From the NCBI RefSeq assembly GCF_002160015.1, contig NZ_NFJT01000018.1:1-64000 (forward strand): DNA of 64,000 bases, given 5' to 3'. Origin of the DNA: Anaerofilum sp. An201 (GTDB taxonomy: Bacteria; Bacillota; Clostridia; Oscillospirales; Ruminococcaceae). The position numbers and the translations under genes are program-made. The notes under the pieces were generated by a model that ran no database searches, was not told the DNA's origin, and was given only the letters and a program-made list of their open reading frames with translations. Shown piece by piece: positions 30,884-40,540 of this stretch. Positions within the stretch are counted from its first letter, which is position 1. Every line of letters starts with the position of its first letter.

Positions 30884-32590
30884 ATGAAATTTTCCCAGAT
30901 GCCCTATCAGCGGCCGGACCTGGCCGCCCTGCTGGACGAGTACGCCGCGCTGGCAGAACAGGCCGCCGGCGCCGACGCCGAGCGCCTTGCGGAGATCTAT
31001 CTGCGCCACAACCGGCTGGCCGCCGGGTATGAGACGGCCGCCTCGCTGGTGATGATCCGCCACACCTGCGACACCACCGACAGCTTCTACGACGCCGAAA
31101 ACGACTGGTTCGACCAGGTGTCGCCCCAGGTGTCGGACGCGGTGCTGGAGCTCTACCGCGGCATCCTGCAAAACCCGCACAAGGAGGCGCTGGCCGCGCG
31201 GTTCGGGCAGATCCTGCTGGACAAGATGGAGGTGAACGTGAAGAGCGCCACCCCCGAAATTTTGCAGCTGCGCCAGGAGGAGAACGCCCTCACCACCGCC
31301 TACGAAAAGCTGTATGCCTCGGCGAAGATCCCCTTCGACGGCAAGGTGCTGAACGTCTCCCAGCTGGGCCCCTACAAGGAATCCCCCGACGCCGCCGTGC
31401 GCCGCGCCGCCTACGAGGCCGAGGCGGGCTTCTTCGACGAAAACCGCGCGCAGCTGGACGAGCTGTACGACAAGCTGGTGAAAAACCGCACCGAGCAGGC
31501 GAAAAAGCTGGGCTATGAAAACTTCATCCCGCTGGGCTATATCCGCATGGAGCGCCTGGGCTACGGCCAGCGCGAGGTGGAGCAGTACCGCGCGCAGGTG
31601 GCGTCCGACGTCACCCCGCTGGCGGCGCAGGTGATGCAGCGCCGGATGGCGCGCCTGGGCATCGAAAAGCCCACCTTCTGCGATCTGAACATGCAGTTCG
31701 TGGGCGGCAACCCCATCCCGATGGGCCAGCCGGAGGACATCCTGCACGCCGGGCGGGAGATGTACCACCATCTCAGCCCCGAAACCGCCGACTTCATCGA
31801 CCGCATGATGGACGACGGTCTGTTCGACGTGGTGTCCCGTCCGGGCAAGGCGCCGGGCGGCTACTGCACCACCATCCCGGACCACCGCGCGCCCTTCATC
31901 TTCTCCAACTTCAACGGCACCAGCGGCGACGTGGACGTGCTCACCCACGAGGCCGGCCACGCCTTCGCCGCCTATATGGCCTATAAGGAGAACCTGCCCG
32001 GCGAGCTGCAGAACCCCGGCCTGGAGAGCTGCGAGATCCATTCCATGAGCATGGAGTTCCTCACCAGCGACTACCACACCGCCTTCTTCGGCCCCGACAC
32101 CGGCAAATACGCGCTGGCCCACGCCGAGGACGCGCTGCTGTTTCTGCCCTACGGCTGCATGGTGGACGAGTTCCAGCACATCGTCTACGCCAACCCCGAC
32201 CTCACCCCCGACGAGCGCAACGCCGCCTGGAAGAAGCTGGAGGAGAAATACCGCCCCTGGGTGGATTTCGACGGCCTGCCCTTCTACGGCCGGGGCGCGG
32301 GCTGGCAGCGCCAGACCCACATCTACCAGGACCCCTTCTATTATATCGACTACTGCCTGGCCCAGACGGTGGCGCTGCAGTTCTTCGCGGCCTGGCTGGC
32401 CGACAAGAAGGACGCCTGGACCCGCTATCTGGCCCTTGTGCGCCAGGGCGGACGCCGCACCTACGCCGGGCTGGTGGAATCGGCCGGCTTTGCGGTGCCG
32501 TTCGAGCCGGGCAGCCTGAAAGGCATGGTGGAGACGGTGGAGCAATGGACCGCCGCCCATCCCTGCAACCGGCCGCCGGAACAGAACTGA
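30884..32590 (+). CDS. M3-family oligoendopeptidase (PepF-type)
   Basis: 568 aa, cytosolic (no signal). Zinc site HEAGH with H355, E356, H359, and third ligand Glu probably E384 in ESCEIHSMSMEF, standard for M3B. The N-terminal helical domain and GKAPGGYCTTI, APFIFSNFNGTSGDVDVL complete the family pattern. It degrades short peptides. ATG 30884 follows GGAGGGACC; the open frame extends 44 codons into the folT end. The gene is followed by a strong terminator. Confidence 0.93.
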   Translation: MKFSQMPYQRPDLAALLDEYAALAEQAAGADAERLAEIYLRHNRLAAGYETAASLVMIRHTCDTTDSFYDAENDWFDQVSPQVSDAVLELYRGILQNPHKEALAARFGQILLDKMEVNVKSATPEILQLRQEENALTTAYEKLYASAKIPFDGKVLNVSQLGPYKESPDAAVRRAAYEAEAGFFDENRAQLDELYDKLVKNRTEQAKKLGYENFIPLGYIRMERLGYGQREVEQYRAQVASDVTPLAAQVMQRRMARLGIEKPTFCDLNMQFVGGNPIPMGQPEDILHAGREMYHHLSPETADFIDRMMDDGLFDVVSRPGKAPGGYCTTIPDHRAPFIFSNFNGTSGDVDVLTHEAGHAFAAYMAYKENLPGELQNPGLESCEIHSMSMEFLTSDYHTAFFGPDTGKYALAHAEDALLFLPYGCMVDEFQHIVYANPDLTPDERNAAWKKLEEKYRPWVDFDGLPFYGRGAGWQRQTHIYQDPFYYIDYCLAQTVALQFFAAWLADKKDAWTRYLALVRQGGRRTYAGLVESAGFAVPFEPGSLKGMVETVEQWTAAHPCNRPPEQN

Positions 32591-32605
32591 ATCCAAACAA
32601 AAAAC

Positions 32606-32646
32606 GCCCGCCGCGTCCTGCAAAACAGGATGCGGCGGGCATTTTT
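32606..32646. terminator. Bidirectional terminator between pepF-type gene and threonine aldolase gene
   Basis: GCCCGCCGCGTCCTG/CAGGATGCGGCGGGC stem (15 bp, one G-T pair), T5 on the plus strand and T-rich on the minus strand. Confidence 0.9.
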
Positions 32647-32659
32647 ATATTCTGCGGCA

Positions 32660-33676
32660 TCAGTCCAGCGCCGCCACAAAGGCCTGCACCGCCTCGGGGC
32701 GGGTGGCCCAGCTGGTCACCAGGCGGATGACGGTGTGGGCGTCGTCGGCGCGGCCCATCACCTCCCAGTGGAACCTGCCTTCCAGTTTTTCCAGCAGGGC
32801 GTCGGGCAGCACCGGGAACTGCTGGTTGGAGGGGCTTTCGGGGGCAAAGCGGTATCCGTGCGCCGCCAGCCCCTCCCGCAGCGCCGCCGCCATCCCGTTG
32901 GCGTGGGCGGCCATCTCCAGATAGAGCGCCGCGCCGTTCTCCATCAGCTTTTCGTACTGCACGCCCAGCAGCCAGCCCTTGGCCAGCAGCGCGCCCCGCT
33001 GCTTGACGATGTAGCGGAAATCCTTCTGCAGCGCCGGGTTCACGATCACCATCGCCTCGCCGAACAGCGCGCCGTTCTTGGTGCCGCCGATCGAAAAGGC
33101 GTCGCACAGGCGGGCGAGGTCGGCAAAGGTGGTGCAGCCCAGCGCCAGCGCGCTGCCCAGCCGCGCGCCGTCCAGATACAGCAGCAGGTCCAGCTCGTCG
33201 CACACCGCGCGGATCTCCTCCAGCTGGGCGGTGGTGTAGACGGTGCCCACCTCGGTGGTGTTGCTGATATACACCATCCGGGGCTTCACCATGTGCTCGT
33301 CGGGATGCTGTTCCACCGCCGCGCGGATGGCGGCAGGGGTCAGGCGGCCGTCCTCGGCCGGCATCGCCACGCACTTGTGGCCGGTGGCCTCGATCGCGCC
33401 GGTCTCGTGCACGCAGACATGGCCGCTCTGGGCCGCGATGATCGCTTCGTGCGGGCGCAGGAACGCTGCCGCCGCCAGGAGGTTCGTCTGGGTCCCGCCC
33501 ACCAGGAACTGCACAAGGGCGTCCGGCGCGGCGCACACCTCGCGCACCAGCGCGGCGGCACGGGCGGTGTGTTCGTCGCAGCCGTAGCCGAAATTGCCCT
33601 CGCAGCTGGTCTCGGCGATGGCCTGCAGGATGGCCGGATGGGCGGCCTCGGAATAGTCGTTGGTAAAGCGATACAT
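32660..33676 (-). CDS. ltaE: Low-specificity L-threonine aldolase
   Basis: 338 aa. PLP-dependent fold type I: NDYSEAAHPAILQAI at the start, GNFGYGCDEHT, VGGTQTNLLAAAAFL, SGHVCVHETGAIEATGHK, YLDGARLGSALA, and the PLP lysine in SIGGTKNGALFGEA. It cleaves threonine/allo-threonine to glycine and acetaldehyde. AAAGGAGC precedes the ATG. A minus-strand TATAAT lies at 33712-33717 with no clear -35. Stand-alone gene; the substrate could also be another beta-hydroxy amino acid. Confidence 0.9.
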   Translation of the reverse strand: MYRFTNDYSEAAHPAILQAIAETSCEGNFGYGCDEHTARAAALVREVCAAPDALVQFLVGGTQTNLLAAAAFLRPHEAIIAAQSGHVCVHETGAIEATGHKCVAMPAEDGRLTPAAIRAAVEQHPDEHMVKPRMVYISNTTEVGTVYTTAQLEEIRAVCDELDLLLYLDGARLGSALALGCTTFADLARLCDAFSIGGTKNGALFGEAMVIVNPALQKDFRYIVKQRGALLAKGWLLGVQYEKLMENGAALYLEMAAHANGMAAALREGLAAHGYRFAPESPSNQQFPVLPDALLEKLEGRFHWEVMGRADDAHTVIRLVTSWATRPEAVQAFVAALD

Positions 33677-33795
33677 GGCGAAAATGCTCCTTTTTGCATT
33701 GTTTTTTCCCTATTATACCCCCGCCGTGCGCCGCGCGCCAGTGGCAAGGACATGAAAAATTCACAAAACAGGAAACAAAAAACAGGGCGGTTTTT

Positions 33796-33824
33796 TTGAT
33801 TTTGGCCCAAAGCTGTGGTATAAT
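33796..33824 (+). promoter_or_regulatory. proBA promoter
   Basis: TTGATT (33796-33801), 17 bp, TATAAT (33819-33824). The ~140-nt leader contains the dispersed hairpin at 33863-33896. Confidence 0.75.
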
Positions 33825-33862
33825 AGCCGCAGTATGGCTATTATACCGTTATCTTTTATGCC

Positions 33863-33896
33863 CTTTTTCTCGCCCCTTGCGGGGCAACCGAAAAAG
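33863..33896 (+). repeat. Dispersed 34-nt hairpin in the proBA leader
   Basis: CTTTTTCTCGCCCC-TTG-CGGGGC...CGAAAAAG, the inverse of 7540-7573. It is enclosed by TATGCCC (33858-33864) and GGGCATA (33907-33913), giving a longer stem in the mRNA. Confidence 0.65.
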
Positions 33897-33968
33897 ACGG
33901 CAAATAGGGCATACCGTATATGTGATTTTAGGGGGCAGCGCTCTGCCCTGTGCAAAGGGGGGAGACGT

Positions 33969-34739
33969 GTGCGCATCGTGGTAAAGGTGGGCACCTCCAC
34001 GCTGGCCCATTCCACCGGCCGGCTGAACATCCGCCGGGTGGAGCACCTGTGCAAGGTGCTGGCCGACCTGAAAAACGCAGGCCATGAGGTGGTGCTGGTG
34101 TCGTCCGGCGCCATCGGCATGGGCGCGGGCAAGCTGGGCATGCCCCGCCCGTCCGACATGCCCACCAAGCAGGCCGCCGCGGCGGTGGGCCAGTGCGAGC
34201 TGATGTATACATACGACAAGCTGTTTGCCGAGTACAGCCACACGGTGGCCCAGCTGCTGCTGACCGGCGACGACATCACCGGCGAGCGCCGCCACCATGT
34301 GGAGAACACCCTGTTCCGCCTGCTGGAGCTGGGGGCGCTGCCCATCATCAACGAGAACGACACCGTCGCCACCGAGGAGATCGAGATCGGCGACAACGAC
34401 ACGCTGGCCGCCGTGGTGGCCGTGTCGGTGAAGGCCGATCTGGTGGTGCTGCTCACCGACATCGACGGCCTCTACACCGCCGACCCCCACACGGACCCGA
34501 GCGCCCGGATGATCCGCCTGGTGGAACGGCTCACCGACGACATCCTGGCGCTGGCCGGCGGCAGCGTCAGCGGCATGGGCACCGGCGGCATGGCCACCAA
34601 GCTCGGCGCCGCCCGCATTGCCACCGACGCCGGGTGTGATCTGGTGATCGCAAACGGCGCCCAGCCCGAGCTTTTGTATCAGATCGTGGCCGGGGAGCCG
34701 GTGGGCACCCGGTTCGTGGGCAGGAGGGAAGAAGTATGA
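33969..34739 (+). CDS. proB: Glutamate 5-kinase
   Basis: 256 aa. First step of proline synthesis: ATP-dependent phosphorylation of glutamate. Seen: [63 protein letters not shown], and the [13 protein letters not shown] loop. It ends after the kinase domain, so the PUA domain of E. coli ProB is absent, as in many Firmicutes. The start is GTG 33969 after GGGGGAGA; the upstream open frame covers the leader hairpin and is rejected. Coupled to proA by ATGA. Confidence 0.95.
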   Translation: MRIVVKVGTSTLAHSTGRLNIRRVEHLCKVLADLKNAGHEVVLVSSGAIGMGAGKLGMPRPSDMPTKQAAAAVGQCELMYTYDKLFAEYSHTVAQLLLTGDDITGERRHHVENTLFRLLELGALPIINENDTVATEEIEIGDNDTLAAVVAVSVKADLVVLLTDIDGLYTADPHTDPSARMIRLVERLTDDILALAGGSVSGMGTGGMATKLGAARIATDAGCDLVIANGAQPELLYQIVAGEPVGTRFVGRREEV

Positions 34740-35992
34740 GCATCACCGAACAGCTGCAGGCCGCCCGCGCCGCCTGCCGTGCGCTGGCGCTGGCCGATAC
34801 CGGCGCCAAAAACCGTCTGCTGTCCGCGATGGCCGACGCGCTGCTGGCCGCCGAGGAGAGCATCCTCGCCGCCAACGCCGCCGACCTCGCCGCCGCCAGG
34901 GGCACCGTGCCCGACGTCATGCTCGACCGTCTGGCGCTGTCCAAAGCCCGCATCGCGGACATGGCCGCGGGCATGCGCCAGGTGGCCGCCCTGCCCGACC
35001 CGGTGGGCCGGGTGCTGGAGCGGCGCACACTGGACGATGGCCTGGTGCTGGAAAAGACGGCGGTGCCGATGGGCGTCATCGCCATCATCTACGAGAGCCG
35101 TCCCAACGTCACCAGCGACGCCGCCGCCCTCGCGCTGAAAAGCGGCAGCGCCTGTGTGCTGCGCGGCGGCAAGGAGGCCTTCCGCTCCAACAACGCCATC
35201 GTCGCCGCCCTGCGCGAAGGGGTGCAGGAGGCAGGCTTCGCGCCCGCCCTCGTGTCGCTGGTGCAGGACACCAGCCGCGACAGCGCCCGCGCCCTGATGA
35301 CCGCCAGCGGCCTGGTGGACCTGCTGATCCCGCGCGGCGGTGCGGGGCTGATCCGCAGCTGTGTGGAGAACGCCACCGTGCCCTGCATCCAGACCGGCAC
35401 CGGCATCTGCCACATCTATGTGGACGCCGCCGCCGACCTGGACATGGCGCTGGAGATCCTCGACAATGCCAAGACCAGCCGCCCGTCGGTGTGCAACGCC
35501 GCCGAGGTGTGCCTGGTGCACCGCGACGTCGCCGCCGTATTCCTGCCGATGCTCCGCCGCCGTCTGGTGGAGGAGCGAAAGGAAAAGGGCTTTGTGCCGG
35601 TGCAGCTGCGCCTGGACGGGCGCGCCGGCGCCATCATCGAGGGAACGCCCGCCGGCCCGGCCGACTTCGACACCGAATTTCTGGACTACATCCTGGCGGT
35701 GGCGGTGGTGGACAGCGTGCAGGCGGCGGAGGACCACATCGCGGCCCATTCCACCGGCCACAGCGAGGCGATCGTCACCGCCGACACAGCGGCTGCCGCG
35801 CATTTCACGGCGGCGGTGGATTCGGCGGCGGTGTATGTGAACGCCTCCACCCGCTTCACCGACGGCGGCCAGTTCGGGCTGGGGTGCGAGATGGGCATTT
35901 CCACCCAGAAGCTGCACGCGCGCGGACCGATGGGTCTGGCCGAGCTGACCAGCTACAAGTACATCATCCGGGGCAATGGCCAGGTGCGCTGA
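34736..35992 (+). CDS. proA: Gamma-glutamyl phosphate reductase
   Basis: 418 aa. NADPH-dependent reduction of gamma-glutamyl phosphate to the semialdehyde. Seen: [71 protein letters not shown] and the catalytic Cys in SVCNAAE, with [15 protein letters not shown] near the end. Starts inside the proB stop (ATGA). The pair gives the semialdehyde that ProC would finish; no proC is in the window. Confidence 0.96.
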   Translation: MSITEQLQAARAACRALALADTGAKNRLLSAMADALLAAEESILAANAADLAAARGTVPDVMLDRLALSKARIADMAAGMRQVAALPDPVGRVLERRTLDDGLVLEKTAVPMGVIAIIYESRPNVTSDAAALALKSGSACVLRGGKEAFRSNNAIVAALREGVQEAGFAPALVSLVQDTSRDSARALMTASGLVDLLIPRGGAGLIRSCVENATVPCIQTGTGICHIYVDAAADLDMALEILDNAKTSRPSVCNAAEVCLVHRDVAAVFLPMLRRRLVEERKEKGFVPVQLRLDGRAGAIIEGTPAGPADFDTEFLDYILAVAVVDSVQAAEDHIAAHSTGHSEAIVTADTAAAAHFTAAVDSAAVYVNASTRFTDGGQFGLGCEMGISTQKLHARGPMGLAELTSYKYIIRGNGQVR

Positions 35993-36023
35993 ACGCCCCC
36001 TTTTGCAAGGAGAGTGAACCGAT

Positions 36024-36887
36024 ATGGCACATAATTTCAGAACCAAGGAGGAGACCGCGCGCCACAACCGCCGTCTGCGCCGCCAGGCGCTGGGCGTGGT
36101 GCTGAGCGTTCTGGTGGTGGTGGGCCTGGTGACGGTGGTCGCCGCCAGCAGCCGCGCCGTTGCCGCCCTGTTCGACAACACCAAACAGAAAGAGGAGTTC
36201 GCCAGCCGGCTGAACACCCTCGTCATGCTGGACCCGCTGCCCTTCGGCACGCTGGACCAGGCCAATCCCGACACCCTGAAAACCGCCGCGCTGTGGGCGG
36301 GCATCACCGCCGCGCGCGAGAACGGCACGCTGGACCTCTACGAGCGCGACCCCGACGACATGAGCCTGTACATGCCGGAGGTGGACGTGGACGCGGCTGC
36401 CGCCGCCCTCTACGGCCCCGACTACAAGCTGCAGCACGGCACCTTCAGCAACGACGGCCTGGAGTTCGTCTACATGCCGGACAAGAAGGCCTATAAGATC
36501 CCGGTCACCAGCCAGAGCGGCCTGTACTACCCCGAGGTGGAGAGCATGAAGACCCAGCACGGGGTGCTGCGCGTGACGGTGGGGTATCTGTCGGCCTACA
36601 GCCTGGACGAGTTCGGCCTGCCCACCAGCAGCACGCCCGAGAAATATATGGACTATCTGTTCCAGAAAAAGAACGGTGTGTGGTATCTTTCTGCCCTCGA
36701 GGAGAGCCAGATGAAGGTGGCCTCCAGCAGCAGCGCGCCCTCGTCGCTGCCCACCGACCCCATCCCCGACTCCGCTTTGCAGGAGCAGCTGCAGCAGCAG
36801 ACCTCCAGCGCGGTGCAGAGCCAGCCGTCCAGCGCCGCCCAGAGCGACAGCCAGCCGGCCGAGGACAACGCCAGCAGCGCCGAATAA
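36024..36887 (+). CDS. Membrane-anchored hypothetical protein
   Basis: 287 aa. A basic N-terminus (RHNRRLRRQA), one membrane helix (~22-45) and an extracytoplasmic domain with alternating strands (LEFVYMPDKKAYKIPVTS, TQHGVLRVTVGYLSAYSLDE). The C-terminal ~55 residues are low-complexity Ser/Gln/Ala/Pro. Similar small anchored proteins are common in this group without assigned function. AGGAGAG precedes the ATG, 31 bp after proA, so it may be cotranscribed. Confidence 0.7.
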   Translation: MAHNFRTKEETARHNRRLRRQALGVVLSVLVVVGLVTVVAASSRAVAALFDNTKQKEEFASRLNTLVMLDPLPFGTLDQANPDTLKTAALWAGITAARENGTLDLYERDPDDMSLYMPEVDVDAAAAALYGPDYKLQHGTFSNDGLEFVYMPDKKAYKIPVTSQSGLYYPEVESMKTQHGVLRVTVGYLSAYSLDEFGLPTSSTPEKYMDYLFQKKNGVWYLSALEESQMKVASSSSAPSSLPTDPIPDSALQEQLQQQTSSAVQSQPSSAAQSDSQPAEDNASSAE

Positions 36888-36905
36888 CCGATTGCCAAAT
36901 ATGCA

Positions 36906-36940
36906 CAGCGCCTTCCCATTTGTGGAAGGCGCTGTTGTTT
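36906..36940 (+). terminator. Terminator after the anchored protein
   Basis: CAGCGCCTTCC/GGAAGGCGCTG, loop CATTTGT, tail TTGTTT. The same hairpin occurs inverted at 55198-55226. Confidence 0.75.
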
Positions 36941-36994
36941 GCTGAAAAAAGGGAGAGCCTCGTTCAGCCCGCCGCAAAAACACGATCTTGGCCA

Positions 36995-37042
36995 AAAAGC
37001 GCCGGCCGGGACAGACATCGCTCTGTCCCGGCCGGCGCTTTT
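36995..37042. terminator. Bidirectional terminator at the end of the P-ATPase-like gene
   Basis: A 20-bp stem AAAAGCGCCGGCCGGGACAG with its complement to 37042; tails of T on both strands. Confidence 0.88.
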
Positions 37043-37051
37043 CCGTTTTTC

Positions 37052-39262
37052 TCAATATTGGCGGCTCATCGGCATCACCAGCTGCAGCACCGTCCAGGCG
37101 CACTGGTACAGCACCACGGCCGGCAGCACCAGCGTGCTCAGCCCGCCGGTGACCGTCATCAGCACGGCCAGCACGCAGCTCAGCAGCACCGCCGCTTTCT
37201 GCACCGCCATCGCCAGCTTTTCGCCCGCCGCCGCGCCTTCCGCTGCCCGCAGGCCGCCGATGAAGCTGGCAAACGGCCCCTGATGGGTCATCAGGCCCTC
37301 GCTCTCGGGGCGGAAGTTCAGCTCGGCCCCGATCGCCTTGCGCTCGGCGGTATCCAGCACCTTCACGCATCCCTCGGGCAGCTCGTACACCTCGGCGATC
37401 ATCCGGCTGGTGATCAGGCAGTCCTCCGCTTTCACCAGCAGCGAGATGCCCCGCTGGTGCAGCGTGTGGATCACCTGCTGCACCTCCTCGTCCGGCTGGT
37501 GGGTCACGCCGAACACGCCGAACAGCTTGCCGTTCACCGCCAGATACAGCAGCTGGCGGCGTCCGTTCTGGGTGTAGTGCGCCTCCCACTCGGCGTCGGG
37601 CGTGTTCACCTCGTGCCCCAGCATCATCTCGCGGCTGCCCACCAGCACCAGGTCTCCGTTGACGGTGGCCGAATAGCCGCGCCCGTCCTCCCGGGTGAAC
37701 CGCTCCACCGGGTAGAGGATGTCGGTGCGCTGCTCGATGATCTGCAAAAATACGTCGCGCATGATGTCGCCGCCCGCCACCACCACCGAGGCGGCGTAGA
37801 GGATGGCCAGGTCGATGCGCTCCTTTTCAAAGGTCTTGATGCCGCGCAGCTGCACGCTGCCGGACGGGAACAGGTCCCGCGCCTCCACCAGCACCATATT
37901 CGCCTTTCCCAGCTCCTCGATCGAGCTCCAGCCCGGCACCACCGCGCCCATCCGGGCGGCGTGCTTCTGCATCAGCAGGGCGGGCACCGCCGCCAGCAGG
38001 GTGCTGGCAAAGGGGGCGCCCAGGCAGAGCACCGCCGTGCAGACGGTGATGGAGGTCATCGCGCCGGCCTTGAGGTAGAGGGCGGTATAGCCGGTGCACG
38101 CCGCCGCCGCCGCCAGCAGCACCCAGCACAGGCGGCGGGAGGTGTATTCGGAGGCGTGGCAGGAAAAGCTCTGGCGCAGGAAATCCCGCACGAGCCCGGT
38201 GGGACGGCTGACCACCAGCACCGGGTCCGGCTCGTCCATCCCCTTGGCCACCGCCGCCACCCGCTGGCGGTCCTTGACCAGACAGGCCGCCCAGTGGGTC
38301 ATGCGGGTGCTGGCCATCTGGAAGTTGCGGCTGACCACCTGGCTCTGGATCAGCTTGCCCAGCGCGTTGGTGCACAGGCCCAGCGCCGCCACGCCCGACA
38401 GGAGCGTCGAGGCGGTGGGGTCGTAGCTGCCGGACATCGCCAGCAGCGCGCCGCTCTGGACCAGCGCGGCCAGCGCGGCGAGGGTGGGCATGGTGTCGGC
38501 GCTGGGCTCCTTGAACAGACCCACGATGCCGCTCTTCACCGTCCCCGGCGACAGCAGCACACACAGCGCCAGCAGCCCCAGGTTCACGCCCAGAAAGAGC
38601 ATCGGCTCGCCGGCCGGGTCGACATACGGCAGGGTGATCTGCCCGCCGGCAGCCAGGCCCAGCCCCAGCAGTGCCAGCCCGAACAGCCCGCACAGCACCG
38701 CCCGCAGGCCAAACCGCGCGCTCATGCCGGACAGGCGCTCCTGCACGGCCTCGGCGTCGCGGGGGTCGTCAAACTCCTCCAGCTCGCCGTCGTCCTCTTC
38801 CCCTTCGCCGTCCTCCCCGTCCTCCGGTTCCGGCGCGGCGTAGGGGGGCTTGTCGTCGTTTTCCAGCGGGCCGTCCAGCATCCCGCAGGCTTTTTTCAGC
38901 CAGGGGTGTTCCGGCTTTTTCTCTCCGGCCTCCCCGGCGGTGCGGGTGGGTTCCTCCGGCAGCTCCTCCGGTTCGGCCGGCGGGAACTGCCCGGTGACCA
39001 CTTCGCGGATCAACTCCTCGGTGGGGATGGTGGGCTGCAGATCCGGCACCGGGGCGTGGGCCGGGGCCTCTTTTTCCGGCGCGGGCGCCTCCGACGCCTT
39101 CTTCACCAGCTCGGCGGCCTCCTTTTCCCGGCGTTGCTGCTCCAGCTTCAGCAGGATGCGGTCGATCTCCACCGTGTCCTGCCGCTGCACGCTGGGCTCC
39201 ACCCGGCGCAGGTTCTCCAGGATGCGGTCGACATCCGTGCTGGACACAGGCTGCTTGTTCAT
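37052..39262 (-). CDS. P1B-type ATPase-like membrane protein lacking catalytic motifs
   Basis: 736 aa. A disordered, Glu/Pro-rich cytosolic N-terminus (~1-180) precedes membrane helices at ~185-310 and 378-432. The layout after that follows P1B ATPases: CLGAPFASTLLA where CPCALG is expected, HAARMGAVVPGWSSIEELG where a linker to the P-domain is expected, then ARDLFPSGSV (~461-470) in place of DKTGTLT. The nucleotide domain keeps GRGYSATVNGDLVLVGSR (~527-544). TGDN is KAED (611-614), and no GDGxND exists. Inferred: a non-pumping homologue, maybe regulatory or scaffold. ATGA overlap with rlmB upstream. Intact frame, so not simple decay. Confidence 0.7.
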   Translation of the reverse strand: MNKQPVSSTDVDRILENLRRVEPSVQRQDTVEIDRILLKLEQQRREKEAAELVKKASEAPAPEKEAPAHAPVPDLQPTIPTEELIREVVTGQFPPAEPEELPEEPTRTAGEAGEKKPEHPWLKKACGMLDGPLENDDKPPYAAPEPEDGEDGEGEEDDGELEEFDDPRDAEAVQERLSGMSARFGLRAVLCGLFGLALLGLGLAAGGQITLPYVDPAGEPMLFLGVNLGLLALCVLLSPGTVKSGIVGLFKEPSADTMPTLAALAALVQSGALLAMSGSYDPTASTLLSGVAALGLCTNALGKLIQSQVVSRNFQMASTRMTHWAACLVKDRQRVAAVAKGMDEPDPVLVVSRPTGLVRDFLRQSFSCHASEYTSRRLCWVLLAAAAACTGYTALYLKAGAMTSITVCTAVLCLGAPFASTLLAAVPALLMQKHAARMGAVVPGWSSIEELGKANMVLVEARDLFPSGSVQLRGIKTFEKERIDLAILYAASVVVAGGDIMRDVFLQIIEQRTDILYPVERFTREDGRGYSATVNGDLVLVGSREMMLGHEVNTPDAEWEAHYTQNGRRQLLYLAVNGKLFGVFGVTHQPDEEVQQVIHTLHQRGISLLVKAEDCLITSRMIAEVYELPEGCVKVLDTAERKAIGAELNFRPESEGLMTHQGPFASFIGGLRAAEGAAAGEKLAMAVQKAAVLLSCVLAVLMTVTGGLSTLVLPAVVLYQCAWTVLQLVMPMSRQY

Positions 39263-40068
39263 ACCGCTCCCTCCCCGGCGCCGCGCTGGCGCATGATCTC
39301 ATACAGAATGATGCCGGCCGCCACCGACACGTTGAAGCTGTCCACGCCGGTGCCGCGCGCCGCCATCGGCAGCGAGATCACACCGTCGCACAGCTTCTTC
39401 ACCAGCGGCGACACGCCGCTCCCCTCGCTGCCCATCACCAGCGCGATGGGGCCGGTGAGGTTGTTGCGGCAGAGCGGGGCGCCGTCCATGTCGGCGCAGT
39501 AGACAAAGACGTTCTCCTCCTTCAGCCGGCGGATGGTCTCGCCGATGTTGGCCACCCGGGCCACCGGCAGCCGCGCGGCCGCCCCGGCCGAGGACTTCAT
39601 CACGGTGGGGGTCACCGGCGCGCCGCCCCGCTTGGGGATGACCACGCCGTGCGCGCCGCACAGCAGCGCCGTGCGCATGATCGCGCCCAGGTTGTGCGGG
39701 TCCTCGATGCCGTCGGCCAGCACCAGGAAGGGCGGCTCGCCCTTTTCCCGCGCCAGCTCCAGCAGGGCCGCCAGGTCGGTGTAGGTGATGCTGCTGGCCC
39801 AGGCGGCCACGCCCTGGTGGCTGTCGGTGCCGCACATGCCGCGCAGCTTGGCCGCGTGCACCTGCTTGGCCACCGCGCCGGCCTGCTTGGCCAGCGCGCC
39901 GTAGTAGGCCGCCACCTGCGGCGGCAGCGTGTCGGCCAGAAATACCGTGTCCACCCCCGCGCCGCTCTTCAGCAGCTCGGCCACCGGGTTTTTGCCGTAC
40001 ACCAGCTGGGTGTCCTGTTCGGGGCGGGCGTTTTCGCGGGCGGGACGTCTGTTCGTACGCTGTTCCAT
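39259..40068 (-). CDS. rlmB: SpoU-family rRNA 2'-O-methyltransferase (RlmB-type)
   Basis: 269 aa. N-terminal substrate-binding domain with VYGKNPVAELLKSG, then the SPOUT methylase: motif 1 EDPHNLGAIMRTALL, motif 2 ALVMGSEGSGVSPLV, motif 3 SLPMAARGTGVDSFNVSVAA. It methylates 23S rRNA G2251 in RlmB; related TrmH proteins act on tRNA, so the exact target is inferred. The stop overlaps the start of the P-ATPase-like gene (39259-39262). Confidence 0.88.
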   Translation of the reverse strand: MEQRTNRRPARENARPEQDTQLVYGKNPVAELLKSGAGVDTVFLADTLPPQVAAYYGALAKQAGAVAKQVHAAKLRGMCGTDSHQGVAAWASSITYTDLAALLELAREKGEPPFLVLADGIEDPHNLGAIMRTALLCGAHGVVIPKRGGAPVTPTVMKSSAGAAARLPVARVANIGETIRRLKEENVFVYCADMDGAPLCRNNLTGPIALVMGSEGSGVSPLVKKLCDGVISLPMAARGTGVDSFNVSVAAGIILYEIMRQRGAGEGAV

Positions 40069-40193
40069 CTGTTTCCTCCGTCTATGTATCCGGGCGCAAG
40101 AGCGCCCGGGGGCTGTTTTTTTATCCTGTGCTTTTCATTATAGCAGATACGACGATGCTTTTCCATCGTTTGAGCCGGTTTTCTTTCACAGTC

Positions 40194-40439
40194 TCACAGT
40201 ATCCAGACGAGCAGCAGCGCAAGGCCTGCCGCCGCGCCGCCCAGCAGCGCCAGCTGCCAGCGGCTCAGCCACGGACGGCGGCGCCAGCACACAAGGCTGC
40301 CGGCCAGCCGCTCGGCCTCCTGGCGGCTCTGGGCCAGATGGGTCTGTTCGGCGCCGGGGCGCAGCACCACCCAGATGCTCTCGATGCAGTCGCTCTGCTG
40401 CGGGTGCAGCTCGATCACCCGCCGGTTCACTCCCTTCAT
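40194..40439 (-). CDS. Small tail-anchored membrane protein
   Basis: 81 aa. MKGVNRRVIELHPQQSDCIE, IWVVLRPGAEQTHLAQSRQE, then a C-terminal helix LALLGGAAAGLALLLVWIL. ATG 40439 is chosen over the longer frame because GGAGGTGAGG lies just before it. Resembles small clostridial proteins of unknown function. Between it and rlmB (40069-40193) no gene is seen. Confidence 0.65.
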   Translation of the reverse strand: MKGVNRRVIELHPQQSDCIESIWVVLRPGAEQTHLAQSRQEAERLAGSLVCWRRRPWLSRWQLALLGGAAAGLALLLVWIL

Positions 40440-40540
40440 CCACACCTCACCTCCGCCGTACAGCATGGGCAAAACCGCCGCTGGATAATCCGCCCCGCCC
40501 TTTGCCGCCCTCCGGTTATACCTTGCGTAAAACCGACAGT

